DNA of 64,000 nt, from contig NZ_CP025113.1 of NCBI RefSeq assembly GCF_002831585.1, forward strand, positions 7,641,001 to 7,705,000, written 5' to 3'. The position numbers were made by a program, and so were the translations under genes. Each line of letters starts with the position of its first letter. Positions within the stretch are counted from its first letter, which is position 1. Shown here piece after piece: positions 34,389 through 42,660 of this stretch. The notes beneath the pieces were generated by a model. The model made no database searches. It saw only the letters and a program-made list of their open reading frames with translations, and was not told the origin of the DNA. This DNA is from Bradyrhizobium sp. SK17. GTDB taxonomy: Bacteria; Pseudomonadota; Alphaproteobacteria; Rhizobiales; Xanthobacteraceae.

Positions 34389-35255
34389 ATGACCGAACCG
34401 ACCAGCTTCGCCTCGCTGTCAACAGCCCTTTCCGAGACCATTGCGCGGGCCGCGCCCGCGGTCGTCTCGGTGCATTCGCATCGCGCGCGCGCCTCCGGCT
34501 TTGTCTGGAAGGCGGGCCTGATCGTCACTGCCGACGAGGCGCTGGCCGACGAGGGCGAGGTTGAGATCCAGTTCGCCGACGGCAATCGCAAGGCAGCGAC
34601 CGTCGCCGGACGCGACCACACCACCGACATCGCGCTATTGCGCGTCGACGGCAACGCCACTCCGATCAAGCTGTCGACCGGCGTCCCGGCGTTGGGATCG
34701 CTCGCAGTGATCGTCGCCGCCGACCGTGGCGCGCCGACCGCGCGGCTTGGCATGGTCTCGCGGTCGGGCCCGGCCTGGCGCAGCCTGCGCGGCGGCGAGA
34801 TCGACGCACGGATCGAGCTCGACATCCGGCTGCGGCACAGCCAGCAGGGTGGACTGGCGCTGAATGCCGCCGGCGAGGCGTTCGGCATGGCCGTGCTCGG
34901 GCCGCGCCGCGTGCTGACGATCCCGGCTGCGACCATCGAGCGGGTCGCGGCCCAACTCGAGACGAGCGGCCGCATCGCGCGCGGATATCTCGGCGTCGGG
35001 TTGCAGCCGGTCCGGCTCGATGATGGCCTCGGCGCGATGGTGATGAATGTCGACAAGGCCGGCCCTTCGGCCGCCGCCGGCATCCGCCAGGGCGATGTCA
35101 TCATCGCCGTCAACGGCGAGAAACTGTCGGGGGTGCGGGCGCTGTCGCGCGGCCTCGGGCCACAGAGCGTCGGCAGCATCGTCGAGCTCACCGTGCATCG
35201 CGGCGGCGAGCCGATGACCTTCAAGGTGACGGTCGGTGAAAGGCCCGAGACGTGA
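34389..35255 (+). CDS. HtrA-like trypsin/PDZ protein with a degenerate catalytic triad
   Basis: A 288-residue protein with an S1C (DegP/HtrA) core at about 15-190 and a PDZ domain at about 198-283 (RGYLGVGLQPV, AAGIRQGDVIIAVNGE). Aligned by eye to DegP, the catalytic His of T-N-A-H-V-V is Glu50 (TADEAL), the Ser of G-N-S-G-G-P is Gln153 (SQQGGLA), and only the Asp80 of TTDIALL remains. No signal peptide is present, so it should be cytoplasmic. It is therefore probably a binding or scaffold protein, not a protease. Its TGA overlaps the next gene's GTG by four bases, coupling it to a LuxR-type regulator. Confidence 0.85.
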   Translation: MTEPTSFASLSTALSETIARAAPAVVSVHSHRARASGFVWKAGLIVTADEALADEGEVEIQFADGNRKAATVAGRDHTTDIALLRVDGNATPIKLSTGVPALGSLAVIVAADRGAPTARLGMVSRSGPAWRSLRGGEIDARIELDIRLRHSQQGGLALNAAGEAFGMAVLGPRRVLTIPAATIERVAAQLETSGRIARGYLGVGLQPVRLDDGLGAMVMNVDKAGPSAAAGIRQGDVIIAVNGEKLSGVRALSRGLGPQSVGSIVELTVHRGGEPMTFKVTVGERPET

Positions 35256-35626
35256 GTGATGAGCCTGCCTCCGATATCGTGATCGCGCTCGAGATCGACG
35301 ATCCCGTGCTGGCCGACCGGCTGGCAACCCTGCTCGGCAGCGTCGCCGGCTTACGACTTGCCGCGCCGGGCGAGCAGCCCGCGGCTGCGATCGTCGTCCG
35401 CAACCGTGAGGTCGCAGGCGGCGGCGATTTCGAGCTGACGCCGCGCGAGCTCGACGTGCTGGCGCTGCTCGCCGAAGGCGCTTCCAACAAGATGATCGCG
35501 CAGCGGCTCGGGATCTCGGTCCACACCGCCAAATTTCATGTCGGCTCGCTGCTCGACAAGCTCGACGCCACCGGCCGCACCGACGCCGTCGCCCATGCGG
35601 CGCGGCGTGGGGTGATCAATTTGTGA
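35252..35626 (+). CDS. LuxR-type DNA-binding protein with collapsed receiver domain
   Basis: A 124-residue protein. The C-terminal 65 residues are a complete LuxR/NarL helix-turn-helix (ELTPRELDVLALLAEGASNK, then MIAQRLGISVHTAKFHVGSL). The first 50 residues keep the start of a receiver domain (IVIALEIDDPVLADRLATLL, like strand 1 and helix 1) and a short beta strand AAAIVVRN where the phospho-Asp strand would be, but no Asp follows and the rest of the receiver is missing. Phosphorylation-dependent control looks impossible. Start GTG overlaps the stop of the inactive HtrA-like gene (GTGA), which points to a physical or regulatory partnership between the two. Confidence 0.82.
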   Translation: MSDEPASDIVIALEIDDPVLADRLATLLGSVAGLRLAAPGEQPAAAIVVRNREVAGGGDFELTPRELDVLALLAEGASNKMIAQRLGISVHTAKFHVGSLLDKLDATGRTDAVAHAARRGVINL

Positions 35627-35730
35627 AGGTGGGTGAAGGTCTCTCCACAGGTAGGAAGATTGAAGGTCCCTCGCGATATCATCTCCGCGAATGCAGAGAT
35701 CTTGGCGGGTTGCAGGCGGGGCCCACCACT

Positions 35731-35853
35731 CGTCGTCCTGGCGAAAGCCAGGAACCATAACCACCGCATTGCATTGTCAAAGCGATCGCGGCCCCAACAT
35801 CGCGCCACCATGCGCAGTCGGGCAATGGGATCCCGGCTTTAGCCAGGACGACG
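35731..35853. repeat. MITE-like palindromic element with 19-base inverted ends
   Basis: CGTCGTCCTGGCGAAAGCC at 35731-35749 pairs with 35835-35853 with one mismatch in 19; the 85-base interior has no coding potential. The ends differ from the 8660/11181 repeats. It occupies the middle of the 469-base gap 35627-36095, in which no gene was found. Confidence 0.75.
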
Positions 35854-36095
35854 ATGAGGATGGTTCTCGATTCAAGATGTCGAACATCGGTATTCAAGAC
35901 ACCAGGCACGCGGTGTCATCGCCCGGCCTGACCGGCTTCGCATTCTCGCGACATGAATCGTCCGAATCCAAATCAGTGATTGCGAAAATTCCGTTTCGCG
36001 GACGGACGGCTTAGACCAAATGCGTAAGTAGTCGACCGGATACAGATGGCTCCGCCATCTGGCTATGCAGTCATCAGCTCACAAAAAGAAACGGC

Positions 36096-36308
36096 ATGAA
36101 GCAGCTGATCTTTCGTCATCGAGACATCGAATACACGCTCACCAACATCGAACCCGACCTCTGGAGTTGGTCGTTCGACATCAACGGCAAGACCAAGCGA
36201 GGCACCACGCGCGCGCGGCTCGATCTGCTGGCGCAGCGCCGGGTGTGCATGCTCATCGACCGGGAACTGAAGGGCGCCGGGCGGGACAGGCCGGAAGAAC
36301 CCGACTGA
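36096..36308 (+). CDS. Small hypothetical protein
   Basis: A 70-residue soluble protein starting MKQLIFRHRDIEYTLTNIEP, with a beta-rich first half (DLWSWSFDINGKTKRG) and a basic helical second half (RARLDLLAQRRVCMLIDREL) ending in acidic RPEEPD. No family is recognised. A weak AAAGAAA precedes the ATG. It stands alone between the palindromic element and the convergent metallophosphoesterase gene. Amino-acid composition and charge pattern are protein-like, but no other support exists. Confidence 0.5.
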   Translation: MKQLIFRHRDIEYTLTNIEPDLWSWSFDINGKTKRGTTRARLDLLAQRRVCMLIDRELKGAGRDRPEEPD

Positions 36309-36405
36309 CGCCCGATCCGACTGGATTGAAACATCATCCCGATTAAGCTCGCCATTGGCGCTTGAACGCTCAGCAAGCGCGCTCCACGTTTGTTGCGGGG
36401 ATGCC

Positions 36406-37767
36406 TCAGGACAGCGCGACGACCGCAGCGGCGACGTCGAGCCGGGCGCCGGCATATCGCCTGTCGTCCTGTCCATTCTCTCCGCACCCGACACTCCAGA
36501 CCGCGGGCCACGACAGGCGCTCGAGCCCGGTCGCCGAAATGGCGGTGCAGGACGTCCACCGCGTGTCACCGCTGCGTCGCCACAGCACGCCGCCCGGTCC
36601 CATGTCCGGGTAGAAGGCGATGTCGAGCGCGAAGTCGCTGTCGGCGCCGAGATCCGGACCGATCCAGTAATGCGGGCTGCGCCCATGCTCACGCCCGAGG
36701 ATCAGCGTGAGCGTCTGGTTCGGTCCGCGCAATCCGAGCCAGAGCGGCGCGATCATCCCCGGCGCGGGTGTGCACAGCAGCGTTTGCGGCGCGGCGGTGT
36801 CAGCGGCCGTGCGTCCCGACAGTTTCAGGGCGATGACCGTCGCGGGCGCCGGCGTGCCCGACAGAAGGGCGGGACTGGGTCCTCGCGGCAGCGGCGACCA
36901 CGCAGCCTGGTCGAGAGACGGCAGCGGCCATGCGAGCTGCTCGCGCACGACGCCTTCGGTATCGAGCACCTGATAGCGCAAGCCGTGCTGATCGAGCGCC
37001 GCCTGCACGCAATGCAGATACTCGACGCCTTCGGGCATCCGGTGCGCGGTGCCCGCGCCCGCCGTGCAGATCTGCAAGACGCCGCGATGGACCTGAACGT
37101 CGAAGGCGAGGATGTGACTGCACAGATAGGCGGTCACGTCATGGCGCACCAGGATGTCCCAGAAGCGTTCGCTATATTCGTGACCGATCTCGCGCTGATA
37201 GGCGCCGCTGTAGCCGTTGATCGGGTAGACCGGATGATGCCCCAGCACGAGCTTGTACCTGGCATCCGCGTGCTGTTCGAGGACCGCTGCCAGCCAGTCG
37301 GTCTCGACGTGCCCCTCGCCGCCCAGCCCGCTCCACAGCGTGTGCACGAACACCAGCACGAGATCGTCGCGGCGGACCCAGTAGGACAGCCCCTCCTGAC
37401 CAGGTGGCCCGTTGCGCGGCAGCTTCAGCACCTCGCGAAACACCGCCTCGCTCATCGCGTCATAGGTGGTGTGGTTGCCGGTCGTGTGCCACAGCGGCAC
37501 CGCGCGCCGGTCGAGCCAGGCCATTTCGACCCCGAACCAATGCCGCCATTGCGCGCGCAACGCATCGGCATCCGCCGTGAGGCCGATGATCTCGTCGCCG
37601 GGGAAGAGAATGAATTCGGGCGCAGGATGCAGCCTGCGGACCACGTCGTTCACCGAAGCGAAGGTGCGTTCATGCAGCGCACCGGGAACGCCCGAGCAGG
37701 CATCGGCATAGATCACGAACTGATGGCCCGAGCTTCTCGGCAGCAGAGATCGAATTGGATCACTCAT
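36406..37767 (-). CDS. Metallophosphoesterase-like protein with altered metal motifs
   Basis: A 453-residue protein with a calcineurin-like phosphoesterase core in residues 15-280: GDEI (Asp58), TTGNHTTYD (Asn98, His99), LGHHPVYPINGY and YLCSHILAFD. The first motif, normally D-x-H, reads DAC (Asp22, Cys24), and the last, normally G-H-x-H, reads S-H-I-L. These changes would remove or alter two metal ligands. The C-terminal region (about 300-453) is a separate beta-rich domain with a glycan-binding look (LWLGLRGPNQTLTLILGREHG). No signal peptide is visible. It is divergent from the M20 amidohydrolase gene. Confidence 0.72.
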   Translation of the reverse strand: MSDPIRSLLPRSSGHQFVIYADACSGVPGALHERTFASVNDVVRRLHPAPEFILFPGDEIIGLTADADALRAQWRHWFGVEMAWLDRRAVPLWHTTGNHTTYDAMSEAVFREVLKLPRNGPPGQEGLSYWVRRDDLVLVFVHTLWSGLGGEGHVETDWLAAVLEQHADARYKLVLGHHPVYPINGYSGAYQREIGHEYSERFWDILVRHDVTAYLCSHILAFDVQVHRGVLQICTAGAGTAHRMPEGVEYLHCVQAALDQHGLRYQVLDTEGVVREQLAWPLPSLDQAAWSPLPRGPSPALLSGTPAPATVIALKLSGRTAADTAAPQTLLCTPAPGMIAPLWLGLRGPNQTLTLILGREHGRSPHYWIGPDLGADSDFALDIAFYPDMGPGGVLWRRSGDTRWTSCTAISATGLERLSWPAVWSVGCGENGQDDRRYAGARLDVAAAVVALS

Positions 37768-37943
37768 CGGTTGATTGTATCGCGAGGCGGCGCGTCATGC
37801 GATGACCATGCCATGATCGGGAGAAGACCACACCGAGACGTGACGTTGCGGAACAGCTGATCTGCCGGCCTGCGCTAGGCGACATCATGCCAAGCTGCTA
37901 GCCTTTCGCGCTTCAGATTGCCTTAGTTGAGGGACCGGAGCAA

Positions 37944-39362
37944 ATGGACAACCGTAGTGATGTCTGGCGTGGCGTCGACACCATCAAGCCGCGCTTCATC
38001 GAATTGAGCGACCGGGTCTGGGCGATGCCCGAGGTCTGCTACACCGAGGCGCGCTCCTCCGCCGAACATCTGGCCGAGCTGCGCCATCAGGGGTTCCGCA
38101 TCACCGAGAACATCGCCGACATTCCGACCGCGGTGATGGGCGAATGGGGCGAAGGCGGCCCCGTGATCGCCTTCCTCGGCGAGTATGACGCCCTGCCCGG
38201 CCTCAGCCAGGAAGCCGGCATTGCCGAGCATCGCCCGGTCGAAACCGGCGGCCATGGCCATGGCTGCGGCCACAATCTGCTCGGCTCCTCGGCGCTGCTT
38301 GCCGCGACCGCCGTGAAGGACTGGCTGGCCGCCAACAAGGTGCCGGGCCGGGTGCGCTATTACGGCTGCCCCGCCGAGGAAGGCGGCGCGGCCAAAGCCT
38401 TCATGGTGCGCTGTGGCGCCTTCGAGGACGCCGACATCGCCATCACCTGGCATCCGCACAGCTTCTGGGAAGTCGCTGTGACGCCGTCGCTCGCCAACAC
38501 CCGCGCCGATTTCATCTTCACCGGGCGAACCTCGCACGCGGCGGCCTCGCCGCATCTCGGCCGCAGCGCGCTCGATGCGGTGGAATTGATGAATGTCGGC
38601 GTCAACTACATGCGCGAGCACATGCCGAGCGATGCCCGGGTGCATTACGCCCTGCTCGACACCGGCGGCATCGCGCCCAACGTGGTGCAGGCCCACGCCC
38701 GGGTGCGCTATTCGATCCGCGCCCGCGACCTGCCCGGGATGAACGAGCTGGTCGAGCGCGTGCACAAGATCGCACAGGGCGCGGCGCTGATGACCGAGAC
38801 CAAGGTCGAGATGAAGATCATCTCCGCGGTCTCCAACATCCTGCCCAACACGCCGCTGGAACAGACGCTGCACCGAATCATGGAGGATCTCGGCCCGCCG
38901 CACTTCGACGATGCCGACAAGGATTTCGCCGGCAGGATCCGCGCCACCCTGACCGACAAGGACATCGCCTCGGTGTATTACGCGATCGGCATGGAGCCGA
39001 CCGACCGGCCGCTGGCGGATTTCCTGGTGCCGATCGACGCCAAGCGCAATCCGCTGGTCGGCTCGACCGATGTCGGCGACGTCAGCTGGGTGGTGCCGAC
39101 CGTGCAGGTCCATGCACCGACGGTTGCAATCGGCACCCCGTTCCACACCTGGCAGGTTGTGGCGCAGGGCAAGACGCCGGCCGCGCACAAGGCGATGGTG
39201 CAGGCCGCCAAGGCGATGGCAGGCCTCGGTGTCAAGGCGCTGCTGGAGCCGGAGCTGATCGCCGCCGCCAAGGCCGACCTCAAGAAGCGGACCACAAGAA
39301 CGCCCTATGTCAGTCCGCTGCCAGCGAATGTTGCACCGCCGTTGGATATGTCGATTGCCTGA
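37944..39362 (+). CDS. M20 family amidohydrolase (AbgB-like)
   Basis: A 472-residue zinc amidohydrolase. The metal ligands are seen in GGHGHGCGHNLLG (about 106-118), the catalytic Glu in CPAEEGGAAKAF and a later His in ITWHPHSFWEV; the dimerisation domain is inserted in the middle (about 195-310). The start GVDTIKPRFIELSDRVWAMPE matches p-aminobenzoyl-glutamate hydrolase subunit B and related indole/aminobenzoyl amidases, which cleave an N-acyl amino acid amide. CCGGAG precedes the ATG. It lies directly upstream of a complete dipeptide/oligopeptide-type importer on the same strand, suggesting that it hydrolyses the imported compound. Confidence 0.88.
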   Translation: MDNRSDVWRGVDTIKPRFIELSDRVWAMPEVCYTEARSSAEHLAELRHQGFRITENIADIPTAVMGEWGEGGPVIAFLGEYDALPGLSQEAGIAEHRPVETGGHGHGCGHNLLGSSALLAATAVKDWLAANKVPGRVRYYGCPAEEGGAAKAFMVRCGAFEDADIAITWHPHSFWEVAVTPSLANTRADFIFTGRTSHAAASPHLGRSALDAVELMNVGVNYMREHMPSDARVHYALLDTGGIAPNVVQAHARVRYSIRARDLPGMNELVERVHKIAQGAALMTETKVEMKIISAVSNILPNTPLEQTLHRIMEDLGPPHFDDADKDFAGRIRATLTDKDIASVYYAIGMEPTDRPLADFLVPIDAKRNPLVGSTDVGDVSWVVPTVQVHAPTVAIGTPFHTWQVVAQGKTPAAHKAMVQAAKAMAGLGVKALLEPELIAAAKADLKKRTTRTPYVSPLPANVAPPLDMSIA

Positions 39363-39373
39363 GGATCGAAATT

Positions 39374-39413
39374 GCGTGCCGGACCTGCTCCCGATGGGCA
39401 AAGTCCGGCACGC
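39374..39413 (+). terminator. Strong inverted repeat after the amidohydrolase gene
   Basis: GCGTGCCGGAC (39374-39384) and GTCCGGCACGC (39403-39413) form a perfect 11-base stem with an 18-base loop, 12 bases after the M20 stop. No T-run follows, so it may be a Rho-assisted terminator or an RNA-stabilising hairpin. The remaining bases to 39671 (about 260) hold no gene; they are AT-richer around 39440-39480 and probably carry the promoter of the binding-protein gene. Confidence 0.45.
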
Positions 39414-39671
39414 GGGAAAATCCATCTCGGAACAAAGGATAACGAACAAATATTTCGCAGTTTTGAGGTACGCAGAAGCGTAGTTTTGCAGCGAAATGCC
39501 GAACCGATGTGCGGTCGCGAACGATTTTGCACAAGCGATAGCCAAAAGACCTATGCCCTGCGGCGCGGCGGCCGTTGACCTCGGCGTTCATTCGGTGTGC
39601 CATCTGCCGCCAACGCGGCGGCCGCCTTCCACGGCCCGCCGCGCTACCATTTGAGCCGGACCGAGGGGACA

Positions 39672-41462
39672 ATGTTCGACAATAATCTGCGAGGCATGAT
39701 CGACGACGTGAAGGACGGGCGGCTGGATCGCCGCGCCTTCGTCAAGCGAATGATTGCGGTCGGCCTCACCGCGCCGATGGCGAACCAGATCCTCAGCCTC
39801 GGCGGCGTCGCGATGGCGCAAAGTCCCAATCCCTACAAGCCGACCAAGCGCGGCGGCGGCGGTCCGCTCAAGCTGTTGTGGTGGCAGGGCCCGACCCTGC
39901 TCAACCCGCACTTCGCCACCGGCACCAAGGACCAGGACGGCTCGCGCATCTTCTACGAGCCGCTGGCAAGCTGGGACGTCGACGGCCATCTCAATCCGAT
40001 CCTCGCCGCCGAGATTCCCTCGATCCAGAACGGCGGCCTGTCCGCCGACGCCAAATCGGTGACCTGGAAACTCAAACCCGGCGTCAAATGGCATGACGGC
40101 AAGCCGCTCAGCGCCGACGACGTCGTCTTCACCTGGGAATATGCCAGCGACCCCGCGACCGCGGCCGTATCGATCGAAACCTACAGCGGCCTGACCGTCG
40201 AGAAGATCGACGACCTCACGATCCGCATCAACTTCAAGAAGCCGACACCGTTCTGGGCCAACGCCTTTGTCGGGGGCTATGGCAGCATCATTCCGAAGCA
40301 TCTGTTCGCGGACTACAAGGGCGGCAAGTCCCGCGAGGCGCCCAACAATCTGAAGCCCGTTGGCACCGGCCCCTACAAATTCGTCGAGTTCAAGCCGGGC
40401 GATCTGATCCGCGGCGAACTCAATCCCGACTATCATATGGCCAACCGTCCGTTCTTCGACACGATCGAGATGAAGGGCGGCGGCGATGCCGTCTCGGCGG
40501 CGCGCGCGGTGATCCAGACCGGCGAGTATGATTTCGCCTGGAACATCCAGGTCGAAGACGAAGTGCTTCAGCGCCTGGAAAAGGGCGGCAAGGGCAAGGC
40601 GCTGTTCGCGGTCGGCGGCGACATCGAGTTCATTGCGATCAACTTCACGGACCCCAACACCGAAATCGACGGCGAGCGCTCGTCGATCAAGACGAAGCAT
40701 CCGATCCTGTCGGATCCGAAGGTACGTCAGGCGCTGGCGCTGTTGGTCGACCGCGACTCCGTCAAGAAGGCGATCTATGGCCGTGCCGGCCGCACCACCG
40801 CCAACTATCTCAACGGCCCCGAGGAGTTCGTCTCCAAGAACACCAAATGGGAGTTCTCGATCGAGAAGGCAGCCGCGTTGCTCGATGAGGCCGGCTGGAA
40901 GGTGGGTTCCGACGGCATCCGCGAGAAGGACGGCAAGAAGTTCAAGCTGCTCTACCAGACTTCGATCAACGGGCCGCGGCAGAAGACCCAGGCCATCGTC
41001 AAGCAGGCCTGCCAGAAGGCCGGCATCGACGTCGAGCTGAAATCGGTGGTGGCCTCGGTGTTCTTCTCCTCCGACGTCGCCAACCCCGACACCTACGCCC
41101 ATTTCTACGCCGACATCGAGATGTTCCAGATCCCGATGGTCCAGCCCGATCCCGCCCTGCACATGCGCCGCTACCACTCGCGCAATATCGCCACCAAGGA
41201 GAACAAGTGGCAAGGGCCGAACTTCCCGCGCTGGGCCAACAAGGAATTCGATGCCGCGATCGACGCGGCCGATACCGAGACCGATCCGATCAAGCGGGCC
41301 GACCTCTACATCAAGGGTAATGACCTGATGTGGCAGGACAATGTGATGATCCCCGTGATGCACCGCCTGGCGGTCGAGGCCTCCTCCAACACGCTGCGGC
41401 CAGCGCTCTCGGGCTGGGCCAACCAAACCGACAATCTGCAAGACTGGTATCGTGAAAGCTGA
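39672..41462 (+). CDS. ABC transporter substrate-binding protein, peptide/opine type (family 5)
   Basis: A 596-residue extracytoplasmic solute-binding protein. The N-terminus has a long Tat-like signal (GRLDRRAFVKRMIAVGLTAP, cleavage near AMA). The mature part follows the DppA/OppA pattern: GTKDQDGSRIFYEPLASWD, LKPGVKWHDGKPLSADDVV, and NLKPVGTGPYKFVEFKPGD. It would deliver peptides or similar acylated amines to the two permeases downstream. The ATG at 39672 follows CGAGGGGAC; a further upstream in-frame ATG lacks a signal peptide. The gene is 241 bases from the permeases, with a hairpin-rich repeat in between. Confidence 0.92.
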   Translation: MFDNNLRGMIDDVKDGRLDRRAFVKRMIAVGLTAPMANQILSLGGVAMAQSPNPYKPTKRGGGGPLKLLWWQGPTLLNPHFATGTKDQDGSRIFYEPLASWDVDGHLNPILAAEIPSIQNGGLSADAKSVTWKLKPGVKWHDGKPLSADDVVFTWEYASDPATAAVSIETYSGLTVEKIDDLTIRINFKKPTPFWANAFVGGYGSIIPKHLFADYKGGKSREAPNNLKPVGTGPYKFVEFKPGDLIRGELNPDYHMANRPFFDTIEMKGGGDAVSAARAVIQTGEYDFAWNIQVEDEVLQRLEKGGKGKALFAVGGDIEFIAINFTDPNTEIDGERSSIKTKHPILSDPKVRQALALLVDRDSVKKAIYGRAGRTTANYLNGPEEFVSKNTKWEFSIEKAAALLDEAGWKVGSDGIREKDGKKFKLLYQTSINGPRQKTQAIVKQACQKAGIDVELKSVVASVFFSSDVANPDTYAHFYADIEMFQIPMVQPDPALHMRRYHSRNIATKENKWQGPNFPRWANKEFDAAIDAADTETDPIKRADLYIKGNDLMWQDNVMIPVMHRLAVEASSNTLRPALSGWANQTDNLQDWYRES

Positions 41463-41488
41463 GCCGTGAAGGCTCGATGTGTGCTCCT

Positions 41489-41640
41489 CCCTCTCCCCGT
41501 TGTTGCGGGGAGAGGGTTGGGGTGAGGGCTCTATCCGCGAGTGCGTCGAGAGGTGAGTTCGCGGAGTGTCCCCTCACCCGGAGCGCATCTGGCGATGCGT
41601 TCCGACCTCTCCCCGCACGCGGGGCGGGGCGAGTCCGAGG
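41489..41640. repeat. Hairpin-rich intergenic repeat between binding protein and permease genes
   Basis: CCCTCTCCCCG (41489-41499) and CGGGGAGAGGG (41506-41516) form a perfect 11-base stem with a six-base loop. GGGTGAGGG (41520-41528) pairs with CCCTCACCC (41571-41579), and CCCCGC/GCGGGG near 41610-41632 adds a third stem. The whole looks like a bacterial interspersed palindromic repeat. Lying after the binding-protein stop, it may stabilise that mRNA and lower permease expression. Confidence 0.7.
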
Positions 41641-41703
41641 TCGCATTTCAGTTCGACACAAATCTCCTGATCCAGTTGCGAGCGTTAGTCAGATGATCCG
41701 TTC

Positions 41704-42660
41704 ATGAGTCAATATATCCTGCGCCGCCTGATGATCGCGATCCCGAGCCTGCTCGGGATTTCGGTCGTGCTGTTCGTCGTGCTGGCGCTCGCGCCGGGCG
41801 ATCCGTTCAGCGAGCTCGCGACCAATCCGAACGTGCCACCCGAGGTGCAGGCCGCACTGCGCGCCAAGTTCGGCCTCGACGACCCGATCTATCTCCGCTA
41901 CCTGCACTGGCTCGCGGCGATGGTGCAGGGCGACTGGGGCTTCTCCTTTGTCAGCCGGATCAATGTCGACACGCTGATCATGCAGCGGCTGCCGACCACG
42001 CTTTATGTGGTCGGCTCGTCACAGCTGCTGGCGCTCTTGATCGCGATTCCGGTCGGCGTCTATGCCGCGACCCGGCCCTATTCGCTGTTCGACCAGCTCG
42101 CCAACACCTTCGCCTTCATCGGCTTCTCGCTGCCGACCTTCTTCACCGGGATCCTGTTCATCCTGGTGTTCTCGGTGAAGCTGGACTGGCTGCCCTTCGT
42201 CTACACCAGCGTGCCGGGCAGCGGGATCAAATGGGCGCTGGAGATGATCCGGCAGGCCATCATGCCGGTGATGGTGCTCGGCCTGTTCCAGGCGGCGTCG
42301 ATGACCCGCTTCGTGCGCTCGGCGATGCTCGACGTGATCCGGCTCGACTATGTCACCACCGCCCGCGCCAAGGGTCTCGGGCAAACCAAAGTGATCGTCA
42401 AGCATGTGATGCGCAATGCGATGATCCCGGTCGTCACTCTGATCGCGCTGCAAATGCCCGCCGTGTTCGGCGGTGCCATCGTCACCGAGCAGATCTTCCG
42501 GATTCCGGGCATCGGCTCGCTGCTGATTTCATCCATCCTCGCCAACGATACGCCGGTCGTGATGGCCGTGACCTTCGTCTTCGCGTGTCTCGTGGTGCTG
42601 TTCAACCTGATCGCAGATGTCCTCTATGGCTGGCTTGACCCTCGCATCTCCTTCCGCTGA
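41704..42660 (+). CDS. ABC transporter permease, DppB/OppB type
   Basis: A 318-residue inner-membrane permease. It begins MSQYILRRLMIAIPSLLGIS and GDPFSELATNPNVPPEV, typical of the DppB branch; six membrane helices are expected. The coupling loop that docks on the ATPase is RSAMLDVIRLDYVTTARAKG, matching the conserved E/D-Y-x-x-x-A-R-A-K-G signature. It overlaps the second permease gene by 44 bases. Confidence 0.93.
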   Translation: MSQYILRRLMIAIPSLLGISVVLFVVLALAPGDPFSELATNPNVPPEVQAALRAKFGLDDPIYLRYLHWLAAMVQGDWGFSFVSRINVDTLIMQRLPTTLYVVGSSQLLALLIAIPVGVYAATRPYSLFDQLANTFAFIGFSLPTFFTGILFILVFSVKLDWLPFVYTSVPGSGIKWALEMIRQAIMPVMVLGLFQAASMTRFVRSAMLDVIRLDYVTTARAKGLGQTKVIVKHVMRNAMIPVVTLIALQMPAVFGGAIVTEQIFRIPGIGSLLISSILANDTPVVMAVTFVFACLVVLFNLIADVLYGWLDPRISFR

